Assembly: GCA_020226215.1 (NCBI GenBank)
Contig: CM035235.1
Span: 2,555,151 to 2,619,150, forward strand
From: Sindora glabra
Lineage: Eukaryota > Streptophyta > Magnoliopsida > Fabales > Fabaceae
Length of the DNA stretch: 64,000 nucleotides
Direction of reading: 5' to 3'
Shown: positions 49,261 through 61,912 of the stretch, piece by piece
Position numbering within the stretch: position 1 is the first letter of the stretch
Layout: each line of letters opens with the position of its first letter
The notes under the pieces: generated by a model
The model's input: only the letters and a program-made list of their open reading frames with translations
The model's database searches: none
Told to the model about the DNA's origin: nothing
Program-made: the position numbers and the translations under genes

Positions 49261-50089
49261 AGTCAAGCCTCGTTGCTTCTCAGCGTTCACACTAGTGGTC
49301 CAAAAATCAATGTCTGCCTTTGGGACATTTGGAATTCATATTCGGCTCATTATTAAATAGGTGTGTGAGATGAATTCAAGATCTTGCATCCCTCCGCAAA
49401 ATCTCTGAATTTTACCGGATTTGCATTATTTAAATTTGAATTTATTCATTTCATAAGTAAAAAGGGTTGGGAGGATGTGGATCACTCCGCAAATTCGCGA
49501 TTAAAGTTTATATATAAATTTTAGGAAATTCAAGCACTTAAAGTTTGATTTATATCTTTTACGGGTAATATAAATTGGCTCATATTTAATTGGTTCATCC
49601 AATTTACACTTCTAACATTAAATTCATGAGATTGGAGAATTAAATGAATGAAGTGTGCTTCGCTTTTTTTCTTATTATTTATTACATTTAAAAAAATTAT
49701 TCTTTTTTATTTATCATTTTAAAAATTTAATAAAATATTAATTTTTTTCAATTTTATCCTTTTTTCACTAATAAATGCTTTATTATTTTATATATTCATT
49801 TTAGAATGTCTTAATAAATTTATTTTATTATATTTTCTCTTCATTTTCAATTGTCTAGGACTTTGCGCATGAATTAAAAGATGATAGAATAAATTTTGGT
49901 TTTAAATTAAAAGGTATTTTTTCACAAATTTGGTAAAAACAAACACACTAAATTACTTTCTTATTTTTTATGAAAATGGTTAAATGTTATGGATAATAAA
50001 GAACCGAAGAAGTGTTAAATACAATAGTAATGAAAACACATGTAAATCCCCCATTGTCTCCTCATTCTTCCAATAGTTAAGGAGCTAAA

Positions 50090-50203
50090 ATGGCAAGTTT
50101 TGTGCAATCTTCGACATGCCATGAACTAAACATGGCAAGAAGGAAATGTGAAGATACTAACTTTGAAAGTGTTACTCCCAAGTCAATGTTAGAATTAGGT
50201 TGA
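50090..50203 (+). pseudogene. MAGF-like short ORF, copy 2, frameshifted
   Basis: The start MASFVQSSTCHELNMARR aligns with the ORF at 43251, and both share SVTPKSM. A single-base deletion after that motif shifts the frame and ends it at TGA 50201-50203 after 37 codons. The leader region upstream (CCATTGTCTCCTCATTCTTC) is almost identical in both copies. Identity unknown. Confidence 0.35.
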
Positions 50204-52133
50204 GCAATACTAAATTGAAAAGATCCTAACAAGAAATAACTTGAAAAGGAAGATCAATAGAGGCCAGCAAACTCCATCCAATGATCAAATCGGGGAGCAT
50301 TATAGCAAAATTTTAGCATGGAGTAACGAACATAAATGTATAATGCATACCTCTTGGATGGATATAAAGATCAATGTATCTATCCTCTAGTGTGGTGACA
50401 ACATGTAACCTTTAATGATTGGGTCAAACCTTCTAAGTGAAGGATAAATCAATAATTCTACTAACATCGATTTATACATAACTAATGTGAGCGATTATTA
50501 CTATAACCTATTTTAATTGTTAGGATCAACCATAATGGATGATTTCAATAGTTTCTTACAAGATCTAAGATGTTCTTCTAATTAGATTAATTTTCAATGA
50601 GTTACGGGGTCAAGTCCATTGTAACTTTGTTATCCATTAGAGATGACTAGCTATAAGCTATAAAACTAAGAGGATTAAGTGAAAAAGAAAAGTTGGAAGA
50701 AGAAAAAAACTATACTCTATTTTTAAGAGCTAATTCTGTGTTGCTTAATATATATAAGAGAAAAAAATACAATTCAATCATAACTTTTACCTATTACATC
50801 AACTATTATTCACACATTTAGCCTAACTTCAAGTTAAACTATACAACAAGATTATATTAGAAATAAATTCCACATAATTAGCTAAACACAACCTTTGAGA
50901 ACACTAACATTAGTGAAAAAAAAAACATAAAATTCTGTGTAACATGACAATAAAAGTATCATTCACTTCTGTAGTAGCCTATGTCCATTGTGATAATCAT
51001 CAAACTCTATAATATATAAAGTGAAAAATGATGGCCATAAGCTCTAAGATTAGGCCTCCCTAAAATCTAAGATGTATTTTAATGGGTAAAGTAAAATGTC
51101 ATTCTTGATAAAAACATCAAGTGAATGAGTAATTAGAAATTTAAAAATTGTTTTTTAAATGTGCTATTACTTATTAAAATTTGATCTCTTGATTTTTTTA
51201 TCAAGCATTGTGATGTTTCACTTCACACTTTAAAATATATTAGAATCTAATCCTCCATGGAGAGTTAGATCTTCTCTTTTTCTTTCTAATTATTTTTCCA
51301 TCATGTTCAAAAATAAATAAATGAGATTTTTTATGAATCCTTTTGAATATAAAAAGAGATTTTTCTGAATTTATCTCTTTTCAATAGGATATTTGGATAA
51401 AAATCCATCCCCATTTATGGCTATTTTCTAGGCAAATTTTGTATTGTTCTCATTTTTTGGTTAATAGGGGACAAAACAGAAAGAAACACCACAAACCATT
51501 CTACTAAAGGAGAGCTATATCCTTCATGTTAGACATAAATGAAGAATAAAAGGACATCTTAATCAACATGTGAAATTGTATTGCTTCGTGAAGCTAAGCA
51601 CTAGTAGAAGTAGGAGTTCATTTTTTTCCTTTTGACTCGAGGGATGGCATAGGAAGAAGAAGGAATTTTTGCCAAATTTTGCTAGAAGATTGATCATTAT
51701 ATTTACTCAAATTTACATAGATTTGCGTATGTTATTCTTAGTAATTTAGGCATTGTAGTAAATATTTTTATACTAATTTTATGTCTTCTTTATTAGCTAA
51801 TTTCACACAATAATTCGTGTTAATTATTATGTTACTTTTATTGAGAATTCTACTTATTTTGGTGAAGAATTTTTATACTAGTTGTTCCCTAAAATTTTCA
51901 AAAAAAATTTGTATCTATTATTTTATTAATAAAGATTTTTACTAAATTAAGTCTTGTGATTTTTATTCTTACATTGAGAAATTTTTTAAGTTAAAAATTG
52001 TTAGTCTATTGATTTATTTTTCTCATATCATTTTCTAGTGATTTATTCTATTGTACATGTGGGAAAAGTTAATTTGAGTAAATTATTTAATTTTCTCTAT
52101 GTGTTACTCTAATCCCACTTTTTTCCCAACAAG
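50204..52133 (+). mobile_element. Duplicated DNA with copia LTR end, copy 2
   Basis: Counterpart of 43407-45283. The LTR ends CCCAACA at about 52131 and is followed by a degenerate primer-binding site (CGATATTAAAGCTCAAGC). Nothing else is coding. Confidence 0.4.
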
Positions 52134-52192
52134 CGATATTAAAGCTCAAGCTTTGATATATTTTACTTATATGAACATAAAGGTTAATATAA

Positions 52193-52380
52193 GTAGAAAG
52201 ATATTTTTTAATGGTGAGAATTATACTCTTTAGAAGAGGAAGATGGAAAGTGAAATATTTGCTCTATGTGAAATACTACTATTTATTTGCATTTACCATT
52301 GAAAAACTTAAAAATAAATCAGATTTGGAATGAGATTTATTGCATGGATAGATATGTGGATATATCAGGTAATAGGTAGA
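52193..52380 (+). pseudogene. Copia gag fragment cut off by a rearrangement
   Basis: The frame reads FNGENYTL then KRKMESEIFALCE, the start of Tork-type gag, with stops and indels. Homology to the copy 1 gag stops abruptly at 52380, where gypsy-like LTR sequence begins. Confidence 0.7.
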
Positions 52381-52383
52381 AAA

Positions 52384-53665
52384 CTCTCTCCTCAATCCAC
52401 TCATAAGTAAATAATTTACTTAAAACTTTATTTGAAATCATGATTTATGAAAACTTTATGCTTTCATGTGAAAATGCTAGAAACTAGGGATTTTGATGAT
52501 ATTTGTTGTAATAAATTGTGAAAATAACTTTAAGGGGATGTTAAAGGCTTTTATTTATAATTATATGAAGTTTGATAAGGATTTAAAAGTATTAGAAAAT
52601 TATTTATGTGAAAATAGGGATTTTTTAAAGGAAATTATGTGAAGCTCAGGTTAATAATTGACCATTCCACCTATTAATCAACTAATAACTTACAAAATTC
52701 AAATTTTGCACTTCTATATGCAATAATTGACCATTGTGCACAATGATCGATAAATGTACATTTGTTTTAGCAGCATTGGTGGACCATTGCACCATATTGA
52801 TCCACCAATATTCATCAACACATAGATCACTAGTATATAAGTACTAGACATAGAATTGAACAATTAATGCATGTTTAACCTTTAAATTAAATTGTAATAT
52901 ATTATAAAAAATTTTACTATCCATAATGATTATCTATGATTATTATGCCTTCAAATAAATTTCAAATGCATTATGACATATTATTTGTTATACAAGTTAA
53001 CTTATTTTATGATTGTAAATGCATTTATAGCTTGAATGTGAAAAAGGGGTAATGAAACAACTTATGAAATGAATAGTACTAGATCCGGGAAGAGATTTGT
53101 GAAAGGATAAGGTGGATTCCTAAAAGAATAAAATTAGGTTTGTGAGGGGATAATTTTGACTAAGAGACATAAGGAGAAATACTTATTTTTTTAATATTAT
53201 GATTGATATCTATTTTTCTTGAGCCTTATAGCAATAATTTGAGTATAGATTAATATAAATGAACAAGGTATTGTGACATCCTTCATGATTTATTTATATT
53301 TACTTGCAAGTGAATTGTTTACTTACTAATTCTTAAACTCACACTTCTAAATTTTTCCTTTTTTAGATGCATTTGCTAAAACTCCTCCTTCTTAACCTGC
53401 AACTAAAGAATAGCGAATCTCCTTGTTATCTTTTTAGGGCACTCATAGGTTGTAAATAACATGCTCATAGAATTTTTTTTGGACTTGTTAAGTGTTGCAC
53501 ATATAGAATTATGAAGCGAAAGTTATGCATATACTTTGATAATGTTTATAAAATATGTTTGTTTAACGGTGGCTAAGTGATGCCATCAAGTTAATAGATT
53601 AGATTAGGTTGGTGAAAATTAAGAAATAAATTTTATGTCAATTACAACCTTGGTAGGTTATGACA
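52384..53665 (+). mobile_element. Gypsy-like LTR, 5'-truncated copy
   Basis: Matches 31909-35931 without the nested insert and ends GGTAGGTTATGACA, followed by AGCAG. About 580 bp of the LTR start are missing because of the junction at 52381. Confidence 0.6.
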
Positions 53666-55667
53666 AGCAGAGGGTGGGAAATTTTTTAAAAGGGATAAAA
53701 AAATATTTTAAATTAAAATATAATAAATTTATTAACAATTAAAGATTTAAATAATTCATACATAATATAAGATTAAAAAGTATGTAAGAATATAATAATG
53801 AATATCATAATTTATATAATTTGTATTACAAAATTACTTGTAGCTATTTGCTTTTTCATATTAATAAGAATTTGATTTCTATCTTCTCATATCTGACTTT
53901 TTTTATATTTAATTTTTATCATATTACTATTAGTTTTTATTAAGTTCAAATGTTGATAAAGAAAGTTAAATTTTATATATTAGGAATCGAAATTCTTTTC
54001 AATTAAAAATGGTTTGAATTTGATAGAGGCTTTGTGATCCATTAATTACTACTCTAATATAATTAAAAATAAATAGTTAAAGCTCTTCTTATCCATTTAA
54101 CTATAAAAATTATGTCATAATCAATGGGTTCAAGAAAAACTAAAAATACCTTATAATTCAAGCCTTTATAATAAAAATTATTTTATTATTTATTTATTTT
54201 GTAAGTTTAAGGTAATATTTAAATAAAAATATTCATATAAATTTTTAAAAATCTTCTTTTATAAATGCAATTCACATAAATATAAATCAGAACTTTTATG
54301 CATAGAATTATAAAAAGCAGTTTCTATAACTAACTAGTACTATTCTATTTTTTTAGGAGGTTTCAACTTAAAATCTTTTGTGAAAAATATTTTTATTCCA
54401 CATATAATTAAGTTTTTTTTTTCTAAATTTTAGGGGGCCATGTGCGCCGAGTACAAGAACCTTCGATGGAGTAATTTAATTTTAAGTGGGTATAAATAGA
54501 GTTAAAATATATATAAAAAAAAAAGATAAAGATCACATATAATTTGTGCAAATTTTTGAATAAATCTTAAAAAAATAGTTTAAATAGGTAAAGTATCAAT
54601 CATTAAATAGATGAATAAATTTTTAATGATTGAAAGTACAAATTAGTTAATTGTAATATTTAAAATTATAAATGAATTAGATAAAAAAAAAGGTAAAATT
54701 ATAGATAGATAAAATGTAATTTTTCCATACACTTATTTTATCTGATCATTGACAAATTTTAAGTTGATCTTCACTTTAAAATTAAGGCAGTTAAATGTCC
54801 TACGCCCCCCCCCCCTCCCGCCCCAAAAAAAAAAAGAAAGAAATATACATGAACATTCCAAACAAAAAATGACTGACTTCTTTTGTCAAGTGAGTAATCA
54901 CATAACAGAAGAATTCAAATATGGTTCATCTCAGGCTCTATTTTTTTGTTATTTTTAAAAATAATATTCTATTTTTATTTTTAAAATTTGAAGTTTACGC
55001 ATGATAAATTATTTTCAAATTTTATTTTTAAAAGTTATGATTCTAAATATATAATTTAAAAATAAAAATAATTTTTTAATGTCTTTAATTTGTTCTTTTA
55101 TTTTAAATGCCAATTTTATAATTAAACAAAAATTTTCCCATTTAATTATTCAAATATTTTTTATTTTTTATTTTCTTTAGATTTGAAAATAGATTTTGAA
55201 AATCAAAATAATTTTTAAAATAGTTTATAATAAGAAAAGGAAAATATATCCTAATAAATCCTTAATTTCTCAGGCCACCAATTTCCAAAATTTTCAAAGG
55301 AATAAAAAACACTTTCTTCTGTTTTGAAACTTACAAAATTCTTACTATGACCCATGATTTCGATTAAAAAAATATATGAAAAATCAATATTATAAATTAT
55401 TAAATGGATAATGATATATATATACTGAAAATAAAGTTTAAAATTAAATTTTAATAAAAACTAAAAATTACTATTAAATATAAAATAATAAAATAAATTT
55501 ATAAAGTTTAATCCAATGCATCCCAAAACTCATTTCCGATGTCTACAATAATTTCCTGATTACATTACTTTCATGACAAGAAATTGATGGTATTTTTAAT
55601 TCACATCATATTCTAGAAATGTCATAGAAGGATATTATACGTTATTTCTTTTACTGCACGACTATAT
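53666..55667. other. Duplicated AT-rich spacer with a poly(C) tract
   Basis: Counterpart of 35932-37957. Contains the C-rich tract at 54805-54824. The plus ORF 54749-54958 reads through that tract and is not a gene. Confidence 0.6.
54805..54824 (-). other. G-quadruplex-type motif (C-rich on plus strand)
   Basis: The minus strand reads GGGG C GGG A followed by eleven G, which fits the G3+N1-7 pattern for a G-quadruplex. The paralogous site in copy 1 (about 37115-37135) has only CCC followed by poly(A). Confidence 0.7.
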
Positions 55668-56488
55668 TTTTTATTTATTTTAATAATATATAATAAATCT
55701 TTAGTTTTCTATTAAGTTTTATTTCTAAAATATTTCCTTTAAAACACACTAAAATTTCATATTTTATTCTAAATTAAAAAGTAGTTGATAAATATTATAA
55801 TAATCATAAAAAATTATTTTAAAGGAGAACAATATGTAATAGTCATACAAGAAATCTTCTAATTTTAATTTATTTTTTTTACTAAATTTAAGTTGTAGTA
55901 TATTAATAATTGAAAAGAGAGAAAGTATAAGCTACAAGCAATGTAAAAGTTAGTTAAAATGAATTAACCTTAACTTTTAAATTTCAATGAAATTAACATT
56001 TTAGATTTGGTATAATTTATTTTAGTCTTACATAGATATCAACGGATCCCTCCTCATTTACTATCTAGATTAATATTAAAAGTTAAGATATTGGTATTAG
56101 TTAAAAATGATTTATACCAAATTTAGAATTTAATTTCATTGAAATTTAAATGCTAAGATTGATTCATTTTAATCAATTTTTATATTGTTTGTAGCTTATA
56201 TTTTCCCTTTCAATTAATGCAATAATTATTAAATTTCAATCATTAATATACTACAACTCCAATTCAATAAAAAATATTAATTTAAAATTAGAAGATTTCT
56301 TGCATTATTACTGCATATTGTTCTTGTTTAAAATGATTTTTTTATAGTTATTATGTATATTTATCAAGTACTTTTTAATTTAAAGTAAAATATGCTATTT
56401 TAGTATGTTTTGAAGGAAGTACTTTAGAGACACATCTTAATATAAAATTAAAAATTTATTATCTATTATCAAAATAAATAAAAAATTA
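55668..56488. mobile_element. Foldback element, copy 3
   Basis: Counterpart of 37958-38788, with the same paired landmarks on both arms and the same centre. Both arms survive with similar divergence in the two duplicates, so the element predates the duplication. Confidence 0.75.
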
Positions 56489-58196
56489 TTCTAATATATT
56501 CAAATTTAATTACATAAATTGTAAAATCAAATTATTGTAAAAATTTGTGATAAATATAAAACAGACATCTTTGTAAATTTTTTAATTATACAAAATATTA
56601 GATAATTACTCGTGAGTATTATAAATAAATAAATAAATAATAAATACGAATGTTCATAACAATATTTTTAAAGCATTCATGTAATCTAATATATATTTCT
56701 ACATCAAAGTATGTTTTATATGCTTAATATATTATTATTTGTAACATAAAATAATTAACTTTAATTCTCAAAAGAAATTTAATAATTGTACATAATAATG
56801 ATAAAAATTTATAAATAAATAGAAATCATCCTAATAGTCAAAAGAATTTATCTTAAATAAATACACATAATGTATGACAATCATAAAAAAAATGAATAAA
56901 TTATAAGAGAAATATTCTAATTTTTTTTTTTACTAAAATAGAATTTTAGTATACTAATGATTTGAAAATTTATAATTAATATATTAATTAAGGGAAGCAA
57001 TAAATTACATCTAGTGCAAAAGTTATATAAAAATGAATTGATCTCAACCTTTTAGACTTAGATATTTATGTGTGTGTATGCATTATGGTATACTATTAAT
57101 ATAATAGTGCATCGTATATCATCAAATTTGATTATTGATACACTATCATATAAGTAGTAGAATTGATTTTAAAAAATAATAAACTTAATGTACGACTAAA
57201 TCTAATAATACACTAATATATCATTACATTAATAATAAATTATAATTTCTCTGGTTATAACTGAAACAAATCATTAAGTTTGTTTTGTTTAGCAATGATT
57301 AGATGAGGTCATTAAGGTCAATAGGTTAATTTTTCTCACCATTTATTTTGTCAAAAATTATCTTATACAGATATATATTTATAAAATATTAAATTAATAA
57401 AAAAATTAGATATATAATATCAAATATAAAGAATTAAATTAAAAATAAACTTTTAAAAAATTATTTTTCTTGATTTTTATAATTTTAAATATCATTTTTG
57501 ATAAAAATATAATCACATATATCAATTTTTAAATTTATATAAAAATAAAAGTTTTATACGAAAAATGTTATGTTTGGAAAAAGGGAGGGAACGTAAGTTC
57601 GCATGACATTTTCTAAAGATAAGGGCTTGGGTGAGCAGATAAAGAAAAGTAGATATATTCTATATCATATGGTTTTTGCGTTTGGTGATGGCCGTTAAAA
57701 AGCACCTGGCACTTTGAGTTCTTCGAAAGCTTGGCATGAATGAGTTTTAGTGTTAGGCTTTTTGTGGGGTGGTCTGCCCCGCCAAAAATGGAGTTTTGTT
57801 AGCATAACTATAAAAGTATAATTCATTATTAATTAATTATAATATATAATAATTATAATTTTTTATTAATAATATGATTTATAATAATGATTATATTTCT
57901 TGAAGGATAATTAGTTAAAAAATTTTAATAGGAGAAAAATCACAATTAACAAATATGTTATAAAATATAATTTATTATTTAATTATAATTTTTCCTATAA
58001 AAATTTTTACATTGATTATCCTTAAAAAATAATCATCATTAAAAACTATATCATTAGTGAAAAAATTACAATTATTATACTCTATAATTAATTAATAACC
58101 AATTATATTTCTATTACTATACAAGACAAACACTTAATTGAGAAAATCTTGCATAGACTATACAAATCATACATAATAATAATAATAACAATAATA
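56489..58196. other. Duplicated spacer with a lineage-specific AT-rich expansion
   Basis: Counterpart of 38789-40130. About 57060-57470 is longer than in copy 1 and contains several 'ctaatatatcatta'-type AT repeats. No gene. Confidence 0.5.
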
Positions 58197-58654
58197 TGCC
58201 AGAATTTTTAATTTTTAGAATCTCATGTATGATAATTAGAACATTATAAATATAAAATTTATATTTACTTACCTGATGGATTTGTAGCTATAATTGAATT
58301 AAGCAGAAATTAATGAATTCTTCTCAACTAAATTTTTCTCTTCACTTTTCTCTTTGATAGCGGCTCTCAATAAATAGAAATTATGTATATAAGAAGTGAA
58401 AAAGGAACTTAATCATGATCCTTATTTATAAAACCCTAACAATTCTCCCCATAAAAGGATTACTAAGTGTCTGGGCCTATACAATTATTAAACCATATTA
58501 AATTATGTAGATGTGCTAAGCTCATATCTTTAAGATCATAATTTTAAAATGAGCTTCATACATATCTCATAATTAGGCTAAATTTTAATCAGTTAATTTT
58601 ATTAAATTAAAAATTATTAATTAATTGTAACTCACTTTATGAAAAATTCCAACA
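58197..58654 (-). mobile_element. Copia-type solo LTR, 458 bp
   Basis: On the minus strand it begins TGTTGGAATTTTTCAT and ends AAATTCTGGCA (TG...CA), with a TATA-like TTTTATAAATAAGG in the middle. It is flanked by TAATA on both sides (58192-58196 and 58655-58659), although this lies within a TAA repeat, so that duplication is weak evidence alone. Copy 1 has no insert at the matching microsatellite. Confidence 0.7.
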
Positions 58655-58659
58655 TAATA

Positions 58660-59499
58660 ATAATAATAATTTTTCTTAATTATTTTTATGGTAACCGACA
58701 TCAATCATTCGATACATCTTGAAATGGTCGACTCCATGCAAAGATGAGCATTTCAAGGTGGCCGATTCATAATTGTTGAGAGCAACTCCCCATACCTTTT
58801 TAAACGTTATTATGCAAAGATTAAAAGGATAATAAATGATTTTTTAAAAAAATTATAATTTATTAATATATCATTTATTAAAATTTCATATGTAAGTTAG
58901 GTAAAAAATGGTGAAATTATGACTCAATTTGACATAGTTAATTAATAAGTTAATTGATAACTGATAAGATAATTAATAATTGATAAATTGACTAATTGTG
59001 TTAGAAGTATTTAGTAAATACAGCTATTGAATTAGTTGAAAAATGTAAAATATTACAAAAGAACATGTTAATATAAATATATATTAATTAAGTAAATTTA
59101 TATTTATTTTGAGGTCAAATTATATCAATATAATTAAAATATTTAAAATAAATATATAATTACTCAAAATTAATTATGCTTATGACATTTCATATTATTT
59201 TTTATTTATTATTCAAATAATAATAGAATAATTTAAATTTTAATTAATTATATTTTATAACATCATATATTTATTTAATTTTTTATTTTTAATTTATTCA
59301 TATTAATTAGTGAAAATAAACTAAATATTATTTATATAATTAGGATATAGATTGTGATTTAATTTAAAAAATTACTAACTTTTAAATTATAAACTACCTT
59401 AAAATTTTATTAAATAAAAATTTATAAATTACTTACCTCTAAGATGTCAAGTACATACTATATACAAATAAACTATAATTTTTATCAAATTTATAGAAA
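58660..59499. other. Duplicated AT-rich spacer, no gene
   Basis: Counterpart of 40259-41096. Confidence 0.6.
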
Positions 59500-59708
59500 T
59501 GGACAGTACCACACAATGTACTGTGCAGTGAGGAATTCTTGGTTGGGCCCAACGAGTTATATTTGAGCACAAATAATGAAAGTTCAACGAGCAATATGAA
59601 GAGGGTTGCGCATTACACAAGGTACTAAATACCAAAAAATAAAAAATAAAAATAAAAGAAAAATGACAACTTTTAAATGAGGCTTCCAAAATCTAAAGAA
59701 GTTACAGG

Positions 59709-60300
59709 TAGGGGTGCAAATGAGTCGAGTCAAGTTGGATATCTACATGCTCAATCTCTAACTTATTAATATTAAACGAGTTCAAGTTCGAGTTCGAACT
59801 CATCAAACTTGAAACAGTTGAACTTGAGTTTGAGTTCAATTTGAACACGAATTTAATTGAACTTATTTGAGTTTAAACGAGTTTTAAATTCCTTACTTTA
59901 AATTTCTGATCGACCCTAAGTATTTAAACTCAAACTCGAACTTAAGTTATATTTGAGTTTAAACAATTCTAAACAAACTTATACGAGCCTAATAAAAGAG
60001 CATAATGAATTTTTTATATTTACATTATATATAATATACAAGCCTAAATAGGCCTAAAAGAACTTAGTTAATTTTTTATATTTATATTATATATAATATA
60101 AAAAATAAAAATATATTTTATATTAAGTTCATTTAAACTCGCAAATAATTCAAATCGAGTAATAAAAAATTTAATTTCAATTCATTTAATAAATGAGCTG
60201 AGCTCATTTTAACTTAACTTGTTAAAATTTGAACTCGAATCGAATTTTTACGAATCGATCTCGAACTGCTCACGAATAACTTAACTCGTTTGTACTCCTA
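59709..60300. mobile_element. hAT-type non-autonomous element, 592 bp
   Basis: It begins TAGGGGTGCAAATGAG and ends CTCGTTTGTACTCCTA, imperfect terminal inverted repeats of a hAT type. It is flanked by exact 8-bp duplications GTTACAGG (59701-59708 and 60301-60308). The matching site in copy 1 (about 41307) and copy 2 is empty. The interior repeats GAGTTCGAGTT-like motifs and does not code for protein. Confidence 0.9.
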
Positions 60301-60599
60301 GTTACAGGTAAAAATCTCATAACGCAATGGGTAAACTAACTTGGCTTTATGGCTAGTTTAGACCAGCTTCAATTCTAATTCTAAAGTATTTATATTTTGT
60401 AAAAGCAACAATAATTAACAATTACTTTACTATTTATGAGCTTACGGCTTTTCCTCCTACAGCTATTTTACTCTAACAATTCTTCTGTTATTCCTTCCCA
60501 CTCATTCTCTAGTTCTTCATTTCTTCAAAAGGTCTTTAACACGAACACACTGCACCTGGAAGGAACTTAAAATCAGCAGCACTTTTGATTCAAAAAATT

Positions 60600-61075
60600 T
60601 GTGGAGCATATATATTTTTTCAAATAAGTTTTAATATAAAAAATTGAAAATATTTTCTCTGTTATATTATATTGTTAAACATATTTATATTTATGATTTA
60701 GACTTATTGCTGTTATTCTTTTTGCAATTTATAATTTTAGTGCCTTTTATCATTAGCTAACCATTGACAATTTTTTTAGTTGCATATTATATCAAGTTTG
60801 TTTGACTATTAACATTTATGCTGTCTTTTTTTTTTAAGTTAGGATGTTATAATAAAATAATTAGATTTGAGTAGCTTTTTTTACTATATGAATTAATTTA
60901 TATCTAAAAATTACTTTATTTAATTCATTTAAATATATAATATGTAGCTCATAATGTAGTAAATATATAAATTCTAATGACGTTGATATACCTATAAATA
61001 TTTCGATTGGCCAAGTTGAACGCATATATTCCAATGGGGTTTTAGTACAAGAAAGGGTAGTGTTATTGCTATGTA
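60600..61075. other. Insertion of about 470 bp relative to copy 2, unassigned
   Basis: Between ATTCAAAAAATTTG and ATCGAGAGAAGTGG there are about 470 bases not found in copy 2, where the flanks almost touch. No clear terminal repeats or target duplication, so it could equally be a deletion in copy 2. Confidence 0.5.
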
Positions 61076-61912
61076 TTAATTTTTATCGAGAGAAGTGGAA
61101 CTATTTAAATAGTTATAATATGAAGAATGAGAGGAATTAAATCTAGTATGTTTTAAAAATTTGTTTGTACACATAAATTAAGAAAAAAATTTAATATTAT
61201 ATTAGTATTGAAAATTCAGTGTTATTCCCATTCAAATTTTGACAAGTTTAATAATTTTTTTTAATAAAAATTAGTTGCAAGATATATCTCAATATATTTT
61301 AAGAAATAAGAATCAAATTTAATGTTAAAAATCAAAAAATTAATATACTTGTAAGAAAATTGTATAGAAGTAATGTTAAGTTTTCAATATAATATAGGGC
61401 TAGAATTTTCTTAATAAATTATTTGGTTTGCTTGTTTTCTTTTTATAATCAATTTTAAATTTATTATATCTGGCTTTTGATAAACAAAATTGAATGTACA
61501 CTTCAGAAAATTAAAGAGAACAAAAGTATTTATAGCTAGGCAAATATAGAAATTTCATCAATAGCTAATGTAATATTTTCTACACTACTAATAAATAGAA
61601 ATATGTCATATCTTTAAAGAACTAATTAAAAATTTTACCAACAAAAGAATTTTAACAATTTTTAATAAGATTGTTGCATATGATAATATGGTAGCGTATA
61701 ACAATTTTACACGCATCAAAAAGTAATTCTTTATATCATAGATAATATTAAGTAAATATTATATGATACTTATTAATAGAAAAAATTAGTTAATATTTTA
61801 ATTATTAAAATAATTATTTAACACATTAAATAATTACAAAGATTATATTAAGAAAAATTAAAATGAATACAATAAGTGGTGTCTCGTTATTTATGCATAA
61901 TTTATAGTATAG

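Larger units (their letters stand above)
47590..52380 (+). repeat. Segmental duplication, copy 2 (partial unit)
   Basis: Homologous to about 40960-45523: spacer end, long-TIR element, MAGF-like ORF, LTR and gag start. It starts just after the copia 3' LTR and ends within gag at GGTAATAGGTAGA. It lacks the gypsy-like LTR, foldback and microsatellite parts of the unit. Confidence 0.85.
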
